NCBI GenBank assembly: GCA_028023455.1
Contig: JAQFVV010012546.1
Location: forward strand, 269,501 to 333,500
Source: Epiperipatus broadwayi
Taxonomy: Eukaryota > Onychophora > Udeonychophora > Euonychophora > Peripatidae
Length of the DNA: 64,000 bases
Reading direction: 5' to 3'
The translations under genes and the position numbers were made by a program. Of the stretch, positions 35,357-49,150 are shown piece by piece; position 1 is the stretch's first letter, and each line of letters opens with the position of its first letter. Under the pieces are notes generated by a model. That model made no database searches. It was not told the origin of the DNA and saw only the letters and a list, made by a program, of their open reading frames with translations.

Positions 35357-35399
35357 CAAATTTAGAAGAATGGTAGGGTGGTGAACTCTAGACTGCAAG

Positions 35400-36690
35400 A
35401 TTTATGTATCACAGCCTGCTTCATCTTTGATTATTTTATATTGCATAAATAGATGCAGTGGATGAATGACAAAATGTAGAATTAAATTATCTTGAATCAC
35501 AACTTGGCTTTACTGCTTTATGTGCCTAAACTTCTTATGAACTATCAAGCAATAAAACCATGTCAGTACTTATTGTGTATATTAATAATAAATTAGGGTG
35601 GAAGAACTGAATACAAGAAAATAAGGGGAAAAGGAAAAGAAAAAAAAAAAAACAAGATACAGAAGATTTTGTGTACAAGATTAATAAAAAAAAAAGGTAG
35701 GATTAGTATAGACTTAAATATAAAACAAGTTTGCTCTTAGATATAGTATTATTTCAGATTTTCCAAATCTGTATTCTTCTTTAAAACATTTGGAATTACC
35801 AATAATGTATAAAAGCTAAAAAAGATATAAAAATTTACAACATAGATTGGAGAAAAAATATGATTTTCCAGCACTTTGTTTTATGAAATTAATGTGGAAG
35901 TCACTGTAAATGTCTAGCAAGCTATAAACAAACTAATACAAACATTTGTGTATGTAGATCAAATAAAAACAATCAAGTGCAGATATTTAAAGTGGCAGAA
36001 TATAAAAATGTAATTTGAATATATTATATATAATAAATAAGATTTTTCAAACTGAAATCAATGTAAATTATTATTATTATTATAAAAATAAGAACTTGTG
36101 AAATTATTTTTTAAAAAAGATATCTTACTTTGGAGTTCTCATAAAGATTTAACCCTATGATCCATGGACCTTAGTGGCTACTATTCTATTACTGGACTAA
36201 ATCATCCATTTTGTATTATTATTGTAATTTATATATTTATTTTATTGCAAATTTTTTTGAAGATCGCAAAGTAAACTGGTTAAATAAATTTACAATTGTG
36301 AAAATACTGTATTCAAATCTTGAATGTAGTTAAAAAAATTAATGTTTTATATTTCCAAATAACTGTTTTTAGCAGGTAAATAGTGAATAGTACTCAATAT
36401 TTTAGGGATATAATTATCTACTTATAATGATAAAGTTAGTAAAGTAAGGAAAATAACCATAAAATCTTATCCAATTGTGATTACTATCTGCTCTTTCAGC
36501 ATTCATAAACACCCTACAGAAAAGTGTGGACAAGATTTTACTTGTATTTGAGTTATTTAAAATTGTTGATTATACATTATACAAAATTATTCTTGTAAAA
36601 GTATAATATGTATATGAATAATTGGTTTAACAATGAGTAATTTATATCATCTTATTTAGAAACCATATTATACATTTACACTTGAAATAC
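35400..36690. other. AT-rich stretch, no gene seen
   Basis: An A-rich run (35634-35652) and short TA runs only. Nothing recognisable. Confidence 0.35.
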
Positions 36691-36691
36691 A

Positions 36692-36775
36692 TAGGATTTG
36701 AACTCAGATTTTCATATACTTATAATTAAACTCCAGGTTTGTGAAGAGTGCCTGGTTTTCAAATATTTACTAGAA
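36692..36775. mobile_element. F2 end fragment
   Basis: ATAGGATTTGAACTCAGATTTT is an F2 terminus. The following AATTAAACTCCAGG and GAGTGCCTGG segments match sequence beyond the right end of the 16-kb F2 copy, so that stretch is part of a longer element or a shared neighbour. Confidence 0.5.
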
Positions 36776-36961
36776 ATACATGTAAAATTCTTTGAGATAG
36801 ATATTTTTATAAAAGAAATTATGGCTATTGTTACATAAGCAAAAAAATAAACAGATAATAATGTACACTCCTGCCTTCCACTTTTGGTTTTCTTTTCTCT
36901 TATAAATAAATATTTGATAAAGTTTTGCTGTAAATATAAATTTAATCTTAAATATTTGCTC

Positions 36962-37345
36962 AAGTTCAGACCACTCAAAGAAGTATGGAGAGATGCATGT
37001 TAGGAGTAACAAGAAGAGATCGAAAACGCAATGTATGGGTAAGAGAACAAACAGGTCTTACTGACCTCATTCAAAAAATTAAAAGACTGCAGTGGAGTTG
37101 GGCTGGACATATTGTTAGAAGAGATGATAACAGATGGACAATTGAAATTTTAAACTGGATTCCAAGAGATTGTAAAAGACCCAGAAAGAGACCACATGTG
37201 AGATGGATGGATGAAATAAGAAAGTGTGCAGGGGTTATGTGGAGAAGAGAAGCTAAAGATAGGAAAAGATGGATTGAACTTGGAGAGACCTTCATCCTGC
37301 AGTGGATTGATAATGGTTGTTGTTGATGATGATGATGAATCCTTT
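36962..37345 (+). pseudogene. RTE-type LINE, C-terminal fragment with (TGA)n tail (copy 1)
   Basis: One open frame reads MERCMLGVTRRDRKRNVW, TDLIQKIKRLQWSWAGHI, RWTIEILNWIPRD, RPHVRWMDEIRKCAG, RWIELGETFILQWID. This is the conserved C-terminal region downstream of the reverse transcriptase in RTE-clade elements (MER-x-MLG, K-x-KW-x-WAGH, RRP-x-x-RW-x-DEI, WI-x-LGE-x-x-x-QW). A TGATGATGATGATG tail follows the stop. It is 5' truncated just upstream of the Met and is not a host gene despite its clean 113-codon frame. Confidence 0.85.
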
Positions 37346-37349
37346 TGGC

Positions 37350-38540
37350 AACCAATGCAAACTTATTGATTTTTATAGAAGGTTTCACCATTATTATGCT
37401 TAAGCTATCTAAGTTAGAAAACATAGTCATGACTCATTTTGATTTATCAAATCACAGATCTGAACTTATGGTGTTATACTCAGACTTTTAATTACTTTCA
37501 ATCAACACATAGCACTGGTTGGTATAGTTTATATACATCTACTATTAAACTTTATTCTTATCCAGATCCAAGTTAAGTAACTCATATCCAACACTAAACA
37601 CAAAATGTATGCATGTCTCTTTTAATCGCATTCTGACTATGAGTGTGTTACATTAAAACATTGGTTTTCTGCATGCATGCACATATATATTATGTTCTGT
37701 AAATAGTTAAGATTTTACTTCAATAACACTTAAAATAAATTAATATATATATGTGCTCTGCGCACAGATAATGAAGCTATTAATTGTCTGTGAAATTATT
37801 AAAATTTACCACCAAGTGCTTTCGGGACAGTTTATAGTCCCATATTCATGGTGACTTGTATTCGATTAATAACTATAATATTAATGCAAATTTTATGCAA
37901 TTTTATATGCAGATATTATGTGGACCATTTTTGAGATAGGGAAAAGCAGGCCTCTCTTCTGTTGATTGTGGGTGGGTCACTTACGATCTAGTAAGCTTCT
38001 CTAACTTTAAATTTGGTGTCGGTTTTTTCAGAGCAAATGACACTGGCTGTGGTGGGTAGAAAAGTGTGTCCAGTGGCTCTTTCATGCTCAATGAAAACCA
38101 AATTACCTTCAAGCTTCTGCAAATATAAAGTTTTATTTATTATTCATTCAATGTTTATTTAGAGATGCCAATGCATATGTAATACTGTTATTCCAATAAA
38201 AATATATAGTTGTAAATGTTTTTTTAAATAAATTTGTTTTTGAAATAAGCAAATTTAATATTAATTTTTGATTTTGATTCTAAGGGAAAATATACATCAA
38301 TGTAAATCATGTTTCTTTGTAAAAAAAAAAAAAAAAAAACTTTTGTTTTTGTTTTATGAAAAAAAAAAAAAACTTTTGTTTTTGTTTTACATAAAAATAA
38401 ATAATTGGTTGCTTTTATTGCTTTAGAAGAATTTTGAATTGCTGGAAGTGCCAGTACTGAACGATTCCCACGATCAATCAATTCAGAGACTGACACACTA
38501 CCAACTGTGCTAAAATATGCTGGTCATAATTTTGCATTAT
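37350..38540. other. mostly AT-rich, two patches of less AT-rich sequence
   Basis: At about 37830-37850 CGGGAC and GTCCC can form a short stem. The stretch 37920-38110 is more GC-rich, with GGTGGGTAGAAAAGTGTGTC, and is unrecognised. At 38322-38392 a segment of A-run plus CTTTTGTTTTTGTTTTA is duplicated in tandem. Confidence 0.35.
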
Positions 38541-38544
38541 TAAA

Positions 38545-38800
38545 CAAAGCAAAACTCTCTCCATACAGCAGTGCCACCCTGTGCTAACCAGAGTAATCAA
38601 TGGATGCCAAAAAGCTTGTGCATAAAATCCCTATCTAGTGCCTATTCATCCAATATCCCCAGACTAGTTTCTGCCTTGTGACCTTCGTCAGTGAGGAGCA
38701 CAGGGTGGCACTACTGTGGAGAGAGAGTTTTGCCTTGTTTAATAACAATTATGTGCTAGTATAAGAGATGGTGATCATGTGATGTTTAGTGATTTTGCAT
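38545..38800. mobile_element. F1 hammerhead element, antisense copy joined to an inverted tail
   Basis: An antisense F1 copy (AAAGCAAAACTCTCTCCATA at about 38547 through the ribozyme at 38648-38699) is joined at GAGCACAGGG to a sense tail (GGTGGCACTACTG, GAGAGTTTTGCCTTGTTTAA). That runs into GGTGATCATGTGATGTTTAG, the reverse complement of the F1 5' end. The arrangement is fold-back, as at 14 kb. Confidence 0.75.
38648..38699 (-). ncRNA. F1 hammerhead with CTGACGA core, stem I cut short
   Basis: On the minus strand the core reads CTGACGA, keeping the ancestral CpG lost elsewhere, then GAAA and GTC with ACTAGT. GCC of stem II is GGC, which weakens that stem, and the outer ATCCAA strand is lost at the inversion junction. 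Activity is doubtful, but the core supports the F1 consensus. Confidence 0.65.
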
Positions 38801-39667
38801 TATGTGGTGTGATTGGTTCATTATTTATTTTACATGGGAAGGTAACATAATTTTTAAAATAAGCATTTATTTTTAATAATTTAATATTTTATTTTCTATC
38901 TTATCTACAAATCAATAAACATTTGCCTATTTTATTAATATTTGGAAACAGGCAATATTACTATCCTTAATTGTTATTAGTGTTTGAAATGGAATATATC
39001 TGAGCTGTTAAAAGAAAATTGAAGGCTTTGAAAATGAAAAAGAAACAAAAAGATCTAATGAAAAGATATAATTGGCAATGTTGATGCTTTAAGAATTAAT
39101 AGAAATAGAATATTTATTAAGAAACTTATGAAGTGTTAGAAACACTTAAATTGGGAATTCATTTAGAAATATATCAAAATGTATGGTTATAGATAGTAGG
39201 AAAAAACAAAAAAAGTGATTGGAAGAAAATATAAAAAAGGAAGTTCAAGGATTGGAAAATTGGAATGATAGACAAAATATTAACAACATCCAATATTGTA
39301 AAAAAAAAAAAAAACGTGTATAGAAACTATAGCTTATTTAAAAAAAAAAACATCAGGATTGGATGGATAGTCAATGATAGTTTATCTCCAATGTCATATA
39401 ATAATAATAACTTACTAAAATTTACATTGAATTTTATTTCACATAATTTTGGATGGTATTTTTAGAATAAAAATTATATGATTGCAATTAAACTAATTGC
39501 ATAATGTATTAATTAGAGAAATTTACTTTGCTAATAATTTTTACTTTCAAAACAACTTTTTAATTTCCCATTCATCACAGATTTAAAGCGCACACACACA
39601 CACATGGAAATTATCGTAATTAATTTCTTTACCATTATTGTATAAAGTTACAAATTATTTTATATCC
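38800..39667. other. AT-rich stretch, no gene seen
   Basis: A-rich sequence and a short CACACA run at 39592-39604. Nothing else is recognisable before the LINE begins. Confidence 0.35.
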
Positions 39668-41440
39668 CATTGAGGCGGTGCAGCGCTTCATGTTGCTGGT
39701 GGAGCATGTAAGATCACATCGAAAATCAGGGCCCATTGCTGTTCAAATAGACTTTGCAGCTGCCTTTGACTCCGTGATGCCAGCAAAACTACTATCCATA
39801 TTAAGGCACTATGGAGTACCTATTGTCTATGTTAAAATCATTGCTAACTTGTTGCTAAACAGGTCAATTCACACATCACTTGATGGCTCCCTGGCACCTG
39901 GTTTCAGACCACATCTATCAATCCCCCAGGGGTCCCCACTAAGCACCCTTTGTTTCATTACCTACCTGAATCCCCTACTAGAAGATGTGGAAAAAGAACT
40001 ACCAGGAGTCTTTGTGCCAGCACTAAAGGAGGAACTCCACCACATTTCATATGTGGATGATGTTACCATTTTCCTCCCTTCTGAGAAATACCTGCCAAGG
40101 TTATACCAACTGCTGGACAGATATGCGAGAAAATTCAATCTGGCTGTCAACCCAGACAAATCTGTTGTCTGGAAAATCAGTAGGGGTGTGCAGTACCATC
40201 AAGATATACAGGAAATCCACAGAAATTCCTTGGGTTCCCAATTGCCCTCTCCAAAACAGCGATGAGGAGGGCCATCCAGCAGGATCTTTTGGACAAAACA
40301 AAGAAGGTAACAAACTCTCTCTCAATGATCTCCCTCTCACTCCCAGGCAAGGTGGCATTGTTAAATATGATGGTGTTTCCACATATAAACTACTACCTGC
40401 CCATCTTCAAACCGACCAAGGGTTTTCAGGATGCTATAAATTCAGCCTGCACCAAGATGATGTGGAAGAGAAAAACTGTATGCATCAGTCTGGCGAAGGT
40501 GCAGAGACCACGTGACCTGAATGGACTTGGTCTCCATGCCGTCAAGGTGTTTTTTGTTCAAAGAGCTCTTTCAGTGCTCAGGAAAATCCACAATAAAAAA
40601 GAAAAGGATCAGAGTGAAGACACTGTGGAGCCCACAGATACACCACCACCCATACACAGTAAATGGGTCAAAGAACTGCAAGAACAACTGGGGACTCTAT
40701 TTTCAGTTTTCGAGCAATTAGAGAAAACTAAGCAAACATATTGGGAAGTATACAAAATCCTTTTCCCAAATCAAAACCCATTGTCTACCCGATTAAGACT
40801 GTCTGTAAAACAAATGCTTAAGAAGTCCAGATACTGGTGCATAGGACCAAAGCTGGTCGATTTTATAATCAAGTTTAACTTGTCCTCCTTGCCCACCAGT
40901 CAATTTTTGGTGATGCAAAGAGGATTTCATCAATTAAACCCCATGTGTAAACTCTGTAATATGCATGAAGAAACACTGGAGCACATCTTCTATGCCTGCT
41001 CATACCTGAGTTGCATTAGAAATAAAATTATTGCAAACATTTCCTCTGGCTGTGGCAATGTCCTGTCAATTGATCGGGCAATTAAAGAAGGAAATTATGC
41101 AACTATCAGGCTAGCGGCATGCCTACTACATGCCTTATGGATCACCAGGTGCCAGCATATCTTCAGACAAGGACATAGTGATCCTTGGATAACTTTTAAA
41201 ACAATAATAATGGGCATGAAAAACAGAGATAGACTCCTTGTGCCAGAGTGTCTCTTTGTAGACACATGGGCACAGATTATTATTTGTGATGATGAGACGA
41301 CATCTCAGACAATTGCAGTAAATATTATGACAATACCACACAAATTGGTTGCAAAACTTTGAACTAATATATGAAACTATTATAATTATCAAATGTAGCT
41401 ACCTGACACTAAATTTTTTCTTAATAAAAAAAAAAAAAGA
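39668..41440 (+). pseudogene. L1/Tx1-like LINE, ORF2 C-terminal half, one frameshift
   Basis: The first frame (to 40265) carries reverse transcriptase motif A IDFAAAFDSV (D at codons 25 and 31 counted from 39678), motif B QGSPLS (84-89) and motif C YVDDVTIF (125-132). A one-base shift near 40180 moves coding to the frame of 40262-41362, which already reads KFLGFPIALSKT before the ATG. It ends with a zinc-binding C-x2-C-x8-H-x4-C (CKLC at 40946 on) and KNRDRLLVPECLFVDTW. A 3' UTR of about 60 bases ends in poly-A (41427-41440). The endonuclease half is missing (5' truncation). Clade is from architecture; an R2-like or other clade is possible. Confidence 0.85.
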
Positions 41441-42140
41441 ATTAAAATCTTTTAAAAATAAGTGAATACCAATAAATGTAAAGAAAAGATTATACATCTG
41501 AAAACTTTATTATGATTAAAAATATTTTTAAGTTTTTCAAAATTAAATTTCAACTAAAAAAAAAAAAAAAGCAAAAACAATATTTAACTCTATTTCGTGT
41601 GTTTGTATGGATATGCCTTGAAATAAATTCAAAAACTGTGCTTGTAATAATAATAATATATATATAATAATGCATCAAATGAATTAATCTGTAAATTATT
41701 TTTATTTTTCAATAACATTCTGAAGTGCTTGCTTACTCAGCCAAAGAATTACAGCATGTATATTTTTAATTGTCCTTTTTTTAAAAAAAAAAAAGAAAAT
41801 TAAAAATACAAATTGTGGCAGTTTGATTAAAATTAAAATATAAATGAATAAGGTAAAATATCCACTGATATTCACTGACTTTTTATTGTTGATATTTATT
41901 TATAAATTGTAGTTGAAACCATTTAACAACATGATTACACTAGATGGGACGTATTTGAGTAAATTTCTTGTGTGTCTGCTCCTATATTGGGGTGTTTTGT
42001 TTTTTTTTTTTGCTAGAGGAGCATGAATTTGTCAGTTTGGTCTGTTTAGATTTGAAGTGGAACCTCCCCTCTTTCTAATAAGCTCTAAAGTGAGCTAGGC
42101 AAATAAATATCTTTATATTTTTTATTCTTTTATAATGTCA
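41441..42140. other. AT-rich stretch, no gene seen
   Basis: A-runs at 41557-41572 and 41782-41798 only. Confidence 0.35.
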
Positions 42141-45100
42141 GTAGTACTGACAAATCTGCCATTATGAAAGATTCATTACTTTTATTCTTGAATGATGGTG
42201 AAGCATTGGTATTACAATTATGTTTTATGGATTACCCTCAATCAAGCATAGAACCTATTATTCAACTAAGACTTCAGCTTAAAGAAGTCATCCGACTTTG
42301 GTAAAAAAAAAAAAAATGATATTTTTATTCATTTGTGAATGTGAGACTTTCCAACCTTGGACATCAGTAGTGTTAGTAGTATTAATTTATATAATATTTC
42401 TAAATCTGACCTATTCTTTACAAATCAGTTACAAATAATAATAATAAAAGTAGTGGAATTGACTGGCCAAATTTTAAATTTTATACAGGATTTCAAAATG
42501 AAAGCGATAAAATAGTTACATGAATGTGTTGCAAATTCATGGTTCGAAGTCTAAAGTAATTGTTGAGGATTTGTAAGTCAACAAAACTGATGTCTTGAAT
42601 CCCCTAAACTATAAATAACTCTAATTCTGGTTCTATAACTATTAATTAGCAACTTTATTAAGAATATACAAACAAATTTAATTTAACAGTAACTTGTGCT
42701 TTGCTTAAATCTTTTTAAAGGTTTCATAATGCTACAATAATAGTTCTTATAGTTTCAAATGCAGAAAGTAAGCTTTTTAATTTTCATTTTTGCAATGATT
42801 ACTGGAAAAAATTATTGAACATTATTTACAAAGTGTTACTCCATCTTTCCAACTGATTCATTTGTGTAGAATTCCACAATGCTATTCAAAAATGATTTTA
42901 TTAAAAAAAAAACATTACTTCTTTAAATGATGAATTGTTGTGTTATTTTTTTAGTTTCCTAGGCCTCTGTTGCTTACTAGAAAAATTATAAACTGTTACA
43001 CTGACTTCAATGATACATGTCTTCAACTTCTGCTTATTAACTTTCAAACCATACCAAACTTTTTTTTAAAATACTTACCAGAGAAAAGAACTAAGGTTCT
43101 AGTATTAACCAACATAGCCACATTCAGTATAACATTAAAAAAAGAAATTTTGCCAATTGAAAACCCCAACTCTTCATACCAATGATTCTTATCTTTTGAT
43201 AATACTCTTTATAGGAGTTTCACCAAGTGAGATCCCATATTGTTAAGGATTGTCCTTCAAAATTTGATAGTGTGACATGGAAATGTCCAAAAGTCATTAA
43301 TGTTCCAAGATTTGCCACAGTCTATTACTCAATAATTGTTTATACCTATTCATATGAATTCTTACAATTCTGGCATGTCATTATCTTTAAAAACTGTTGC
43401 TAGTCTTTTTACATAGTAGCCTATGTTCATTGATGCTGAAACTTGGTCTTAAATGGTTCAGGCCTTTTTTGGAAGAATGCTGTTTTATATTCTGATAAAT
43501 TTACACCAGTTTAAATATGTCTAAAAAGTAAACCCATGGGGAAAGAAGATGATAAAGGATAACCAATTTATGTCACTAAAATTACTCTTGAGTTTAAATC
43601 TGATTTGAAAGCTGTGAAATCAGAGATCCAGGCATCTTAAAAAACAAAAACAAAATATTAATTGAAAGTGTATCTCCCCTAAAATCAAATGTGCCTGGAT
43701 GCTACAGTTGTATATTTATCACCAAAAAAGAAGTTATTCTTTAATGGAATTAATATAAAAATGTTTCTTTATATATGGAAGGTTACAAGTTGTTCTTCTA
43801 ATCTGACTTGATTGGTGGTGTCAAGTTGACCAATGATTGTATATTTGTTATCATGGAGAATGTATCTTACCAAGGTGCAATCAAGTTTTGCTAATCATTC
43901 TTTCTTGCTTTATTGTATATTTGCTATTGGTTTTGGTTTTGCTTATTAGAAAGCTTAATTCTAAATGTCATGTTTTATTTCTATACATTTCTCTTCATAT
44001 TGTATTTGTTTTTTATGTTAAGTTTGTTTTGATTTGAGCAGTATCTTGTTTTTTTATATAAGTTCTACTTGTTATACATAGCTTTACTTATATGCTTGTA
44101 CATTTGTTGTTCAAATTGTGTTGCCTTTGTAATAAATTGGTTCTAAATTTCCCAAATATTTAAGCTTCTTATTCCTTGATTATTAAAATTGTGTGGTTTA
44201 TGAATCTGAATAATACTGATATCAATGTAAGGAGTTTCTTCTCTGAGACTAAACTTTATATGCATTCTGATATCAATTTTGTTAGACATCTTGAGAGTTT
44301 GTATTTTATATTTTTTTACCTCCAACATTCCAGTTGCAGGAGATGTTTAAGTTCATCATTAAGCACCATTCAATTTCATTACCATCTTTTTATCTTGATC
44401 AAAACATGATCATCATTATATTTTATCATACTGATTTTACAGTGAACATTAAATTATCTTTATTTATATAACAGAATCACTCATACGTCAACTTATATCC
44501 TGCATTAGGTACTATTCTTTCAACCAATTCTTTTCATAATTTTCTTTCTGGTTACTTTAATATGTCTTATGCTTATTTTGTAGCTAATTACTTTCCACTT
44601 TATTAATTATAAACTGATGAGTAGGGAAGACTTTTCCTGCAGCAATTCTTTTTTCTTCTGTACTTTAAAACAATCAACTTTCATTGACCTTTTTATTTTA
44701 TTAGCCTGTTCTGCATTTTATAGTTAATCCAAGGCTACATATCCAGAAGTGGTAATTTCTGAAATTTACATTTATTTTAAGAAGATTGATATTCTTTCTC
44801 TGAAAAGCTTGATTTTTTTTTTTTAGCAATATTATCCAATCAGTTATTAGACATTACACTAGTTAAACAAATCATCTACATCTTTACTACTGCTGTTAAT
44901 GTGAAATAGAAACACACTTCTTATAATTCTGCTTGTGTTCCTTTAATTATATCTTTTAAGCAGTGACGTAAGCATACTCAAATCTATTTAGGATGAATAC
45001 TTTTCTATTCAAAAGCCCAAAATCTTGACTCAACCTCATAATTGTTTGAAAGAATACATTTTCTGGGTTCTTTCTTATAAAAGTAAAAAGCCTCTTCCTT

Positions 45101-45962
45101 ATTCACATATTGTAGATAAACATTTCTTCACAAAATGTTACCTTCTAATTCTTATTATTTTAATTCTATGTTACAAAATTTAAGCTGTCTTGTTTTCCCA
45201 GTATTTACTTTTGGGGGAAATCATCAAGAACAAGGTTTTTTCACAAAATTTGACATTATGCTTAAGCTGAAATCTTTATCTGATAGTATTTACCTTGGTC
45301 CTTAAGTGATTTATCTATTGTATTTTTTTTTCATAGTATCAATTATTAAGAATTTGCTTGACTTTCTTCCTAGGCAAATTTATCATACTGATAAGCTGTA
45401 TTCTTTGTTAGTTTCATTTCTTAAGCAAAATATTTTTTCCTCTCTTCTTAATATGTGTTGTCCTAACTCCATGTCACTTTTACTTATCAGTCATTGAATC
45501 CATCATTAAGAATAATATAAGTCTATTATTCTGCCTTCCACTATCAATTTGTTAAAAAGATTCTATCTATGATGCTATCACTTTATTTAATATCGTTGTT
45601 GAACAAGTTATAGTCATTAGTACAACTGATACTATAGCAGTACAACTAGATATAGAGTTTTTGATTCTGATCCTATTGACACTCATTGAACTATTACAAT
45701 TGTATAACATTTTAGCTAAAACTTCTAACAAATAGAGAAATTTCCATCACTCTTAATGTAATTCTGCCAAATAACACAATTGCATAAAAAGTGTATATGC
45801 TATTGAGATTTACTCTTATAGTAATGAATATAAGGATTCAAATCCCATACCTATTTTGCAAGCTTCATCTTTAAGTGCTTTGTTTTGTATTACTTATATA
45901 TGCTGTTTCTGAAAGTAGAGACTACCTAAGTATATATATATATATATCTACTTTCAGAAACA

Positions 45963-46000
<38 letters not shown>

Positions 46001-47290
46001 TGTTTCTGAAAGTAGAGACTACCTAGTATATATATATTCCACTGATTAATAAAGCTATCAAATGTATATCATTAAATGTATAATCATGTTGTTTTTCTCC
46101 CTTCGAGGATATATACTTATATTCTGGAAAATTATATGGCACACTATAAACTTCATTTTAACTCTATTAAGTCATCCAGATAGAGTATATTCTCTGGTAA
46201 TAGTGTTTTCTTTCTCTTTACTGCTTCTTCTTGTAATTTTTTTCTTTTCCCATTTATAAAGCTATAAATGCTAGAGAACATCTATTCAAAACTCTATCCT
46301 CACATCTTTTGAAAATACAACTCTTTGTCTAAAGCTTACATTTCCTTTATGCAAAAATTTCTCATATCAAATTACCTGTTGTTTTTTTTTAAATGGCTTA
46401 CTGTATGTCAATTATTAATTATAACAATGCTTTCAAGAAGGAGATTAATTCCATTTTCTTCCAAATTAATTTGCATTAAAAGAGCCATTACAATAAGTAG
46501 AACTTTACGGAAGCATGCCAAAGATAAAGCTTCTCTATTTAATTTCTATGTTTTATTTTCAGAGGTCATTTAATATTGTTTTTAAATTTGTCTCTGCTTA
46601 CCATAATGCTATGAAATTTATTCTAGTCATATCTACTGATATGCTTTCACCCAGTAATTTTTTTTCAATCCTTAATCAAATCTATTACTTTTTATAATGC
46701 ACACATTCTCTAGGAAAATAATTTTTGGGAGGCTCACAACATCACATACAGTGTTAGTCAACCTCAACCATTCACTTCCCTCCTTATCATCACCAATAAA
46801 CAGATAATAAATAAGTTCAAAGTCAGATTATCTGAAACCAAAATCCCTCAATTTTTTGAATATAAAATTTAAAAGCTTTACCTACTAGTCATTTATCATC
46901 ATGAGAAAGGCACATGGTAATATTGACCTGCTTTGTTCTCTCTGTCAGAAGTCTAAAAAAACAATATATTGTGTTTTGTTCTACTATCCTGCTTATTTTA
47001 CTTATATAAATAATGATGAGACAATTAATAAATCATGCATATTCTCTATTTCTACTCTCATTAATAGTATGAAATGGGAATTTTCCCTTTGAATTAGTGT
47101 TACTACTTTGCTTATGCTTATCTTTTGAGTCCTAAGATGACATTTGTACTTTTAGGAAATTAAAATTACTGTTTTACAATAACATTTCAAAAATTAAAAA
47201 CAGAGACAGGGTTCTTGTCCCTTCAGACATTGTTAATGCTACATGGAGCCTAATCTCTTTTTCAACCCCATTATAAGTAGAGTTCTGCTT
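42140..47290 (+). pseudogene. ancient near-full-length relic of the same LINE family
   Basis: Three islands anchor it. At about 43105-43170 VLTNIATFSITLKKEILPI aligns with VLQNIALFRITLKKGIVPL of the ORF1 at 63.8 kb. At 43236-43255 HIVKDCPSK is a zinc-knuckle end. At 46868-46990 FIIMRKA...LLCSLCQ...YCVLFYYPAY aligns with the QFLVMQRG...CKLCN...HIFYACSY of the ORF2 at 40.9 kb, and at 47190-47270 KIKNRDRVLVP...ATWSLI aligns with KNRDRLLVPE...DTWAQII. The 4-kb spacing fits a full ORF2. Many stops and frameshifts show age. The part before 42970 is a weak match (FLNDGEALVLQ). The reverse transcriptase centre is not readable and holds a later repeat at 45.9 kb. Confidence 0.7.
45900..46030. repeat. 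three copies of a 30-bp block separated by TA runs
   Basis: CTGTTTCTGAAAGTAGAGAC appears at about 45902, inverted at about 45948-45971, and again forward at about 45999, separated by (TA)n. The central copy can pair with either neighbour, giving alternative hairpins. It interrupts the LINE relic. Confidence 0.85.
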
Positions 47291-47459
47291 TACTCTTTTT
47301 CTTCTTATTTTAATTTTGTATGACTTTGCTATGTATTTACAATGAGTATATTTTATAATTTTCCACCCTTGTATTTTCCTGTTCTTTTATGATATACTTT
47401 ATAATACCAACTGAATGTACTTTATAATACTTACTGAATGTTTACTATAATAGAGATTT

Positions 47460-47532
47460 TAATTTAGGATTTTCAGTTTTATATTCATCCTTCATCCCAT
47501 CTCAAACAATTGCTATACATTAAGATGAATTG
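47460..47532. mobile_element. F2-like left-arm fragment
   Basis: GATTTTCAGTTTTATATTCA followed by TCCCATCTCAAACAA and ATACAT matches the left arm of the 55.3-kb F2 copy. Only about 70 bases are present. Confidence 0.45.
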
Positions 47533-49150
47533 CAAGTCATTTTTTCCAAAAAAAAATTTAAAAAATTACAAATGTAAATTAATGGCAACTACAGTTAGGA
47601 AAAATGAATAAGATGCACAAATCCTTTTCAAATTTATAAATAAGTTTTAATAACATTTTAAAAGAAATTATTATGTCTTGTATTTTTCCATGAATTTAAA
47701 AAAAATCAAAGGGGTGATTATGTGTGATAATTATATATAAATTTATGTGACAGTTTGAACATAGTTTATTGATTGCGAATAAATATATACTGCAGCTCTA
47801 GTAACAAAAGTTTTGTATTTATGGTCATATTTAAAGATATCGAACTTTTTAAATTTGAAAATCTACACATCTATATATAGTCGTATATGCACGTTTATGC
47901 ATACACATATGTGCATATATGTAGTGCTTTTTTATACCAAGGTGCAAAAAATACATTGAACTCAGGTGGCATAATTTACAAATTTGATAATAGCTTTATG
48001 TATTTTTTTAATAACACCATTAAAAGTTGTTTCTATAGAATAATCTTTTTCAAAATTAAAATGAATAAAAAATAACTTGCGATCGAATATGACACAATAA
48101 AAATATTAAAAAATATCTTTATAAAGTATAGAAAAATCAAGTATGTAGTATTTTAGATTTAAAAAATATTATAAAATAATTTTCTGTCATGAAAGCCAAA
48201 GACAATCTTTGTACGAAACGAATATATATATATTATTAATATTTGTATTTTTTTTTTTAATATACATTCCTCTTAATCTGCAATATAATATTCGTTCATA
48301 ATGTGTTATTTTTACATTTTTAATGGGATGGTGACACAAAAATGTTGCACCCAGGCGACGCGTATCCATAGAAGGACTCTGCATATGTAGAAATAATGGA
48401 AGTAGTAATCATTTTTAATTTTAGATACATTGTTATATATATATTCATTTGAATTTTAATTCAAATTTATCCATTTTATTAAAACTCATTATCTACGTCT
48501 TAGATATGAATGTCATGTATCTATAATAATAAAACTGGAAAGCTCTTTAGAAGATAAATTATCATTGCAAATATTTGTTTGATTCACCCACAGTTAATGA
48601 AGGCTTAACATCTCTTGGGAAATCAAAGGTGATTGGCTAGAGCAGAGGCCCTCTCTTTTCCTGTTCTTCTAGCTAAGTGTAGATTATAAATGACAGTTCC
48701 AGTTGAGAAAGGAAAAGATAGAGCATTAATCACTCTTCAACATCTTTTTCTAATTCTCCTTAAGCATTAAACTTCCCAAAAAGTTAATTGTTTGTCCATC
48801 TCTGCGTCCAAATGGTTGGGATGCTGAAAGAGTGGGAAAAAAGATTTTTAGATTTCTTTAACTGCTTCAAAAATTTGATGGTCTGTTTTTATGCCTAATT
48901 ACTTTAAAATTTATAACCTTTTTTTTTTAAGCATATGAAAGTATTTACAATCATTTTTTACTGTCAACATAATTTACAAGATGTTAGAAACAAATCATGA
49001 AATGATAAATGTATATAGTGTGTGTATGAATAATTTGGCATAGAAGTTAACGACAAAGAGTAAAAATTTTCAATTTAATCTGCCTTATATCTTCTGATAT
49101 CTTTTATTTTTAGATAAAGTTTTAAATACGGTTTATCAGATTAATAGCAT
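47533..49150. other. AT-rich stretch, no gene seen
   Basis: At about 48600-48680 GTGATTGGCTAG and AGGCCCTCTCTTTTCCTG loosely recall the array units at 52 kb, but the match is too weak to call. Nothing else. Confidence 0.3.

Noticed and set aside
36985-37326. Clean 113-codon frame that could be taken for a host gene
   Set aside because: It is the C-terminal part of an RTE-type LINE, repeated at 26.8 and 61.5 kb and followed by a TGA-repeat tail.
44605-44640. CTGATGAG in the LINE relic, and isolated CTGATGA at 8334 and 23325
   Set aside because: No GAAA box at the right distance and no pairing arms; chance occurrences.
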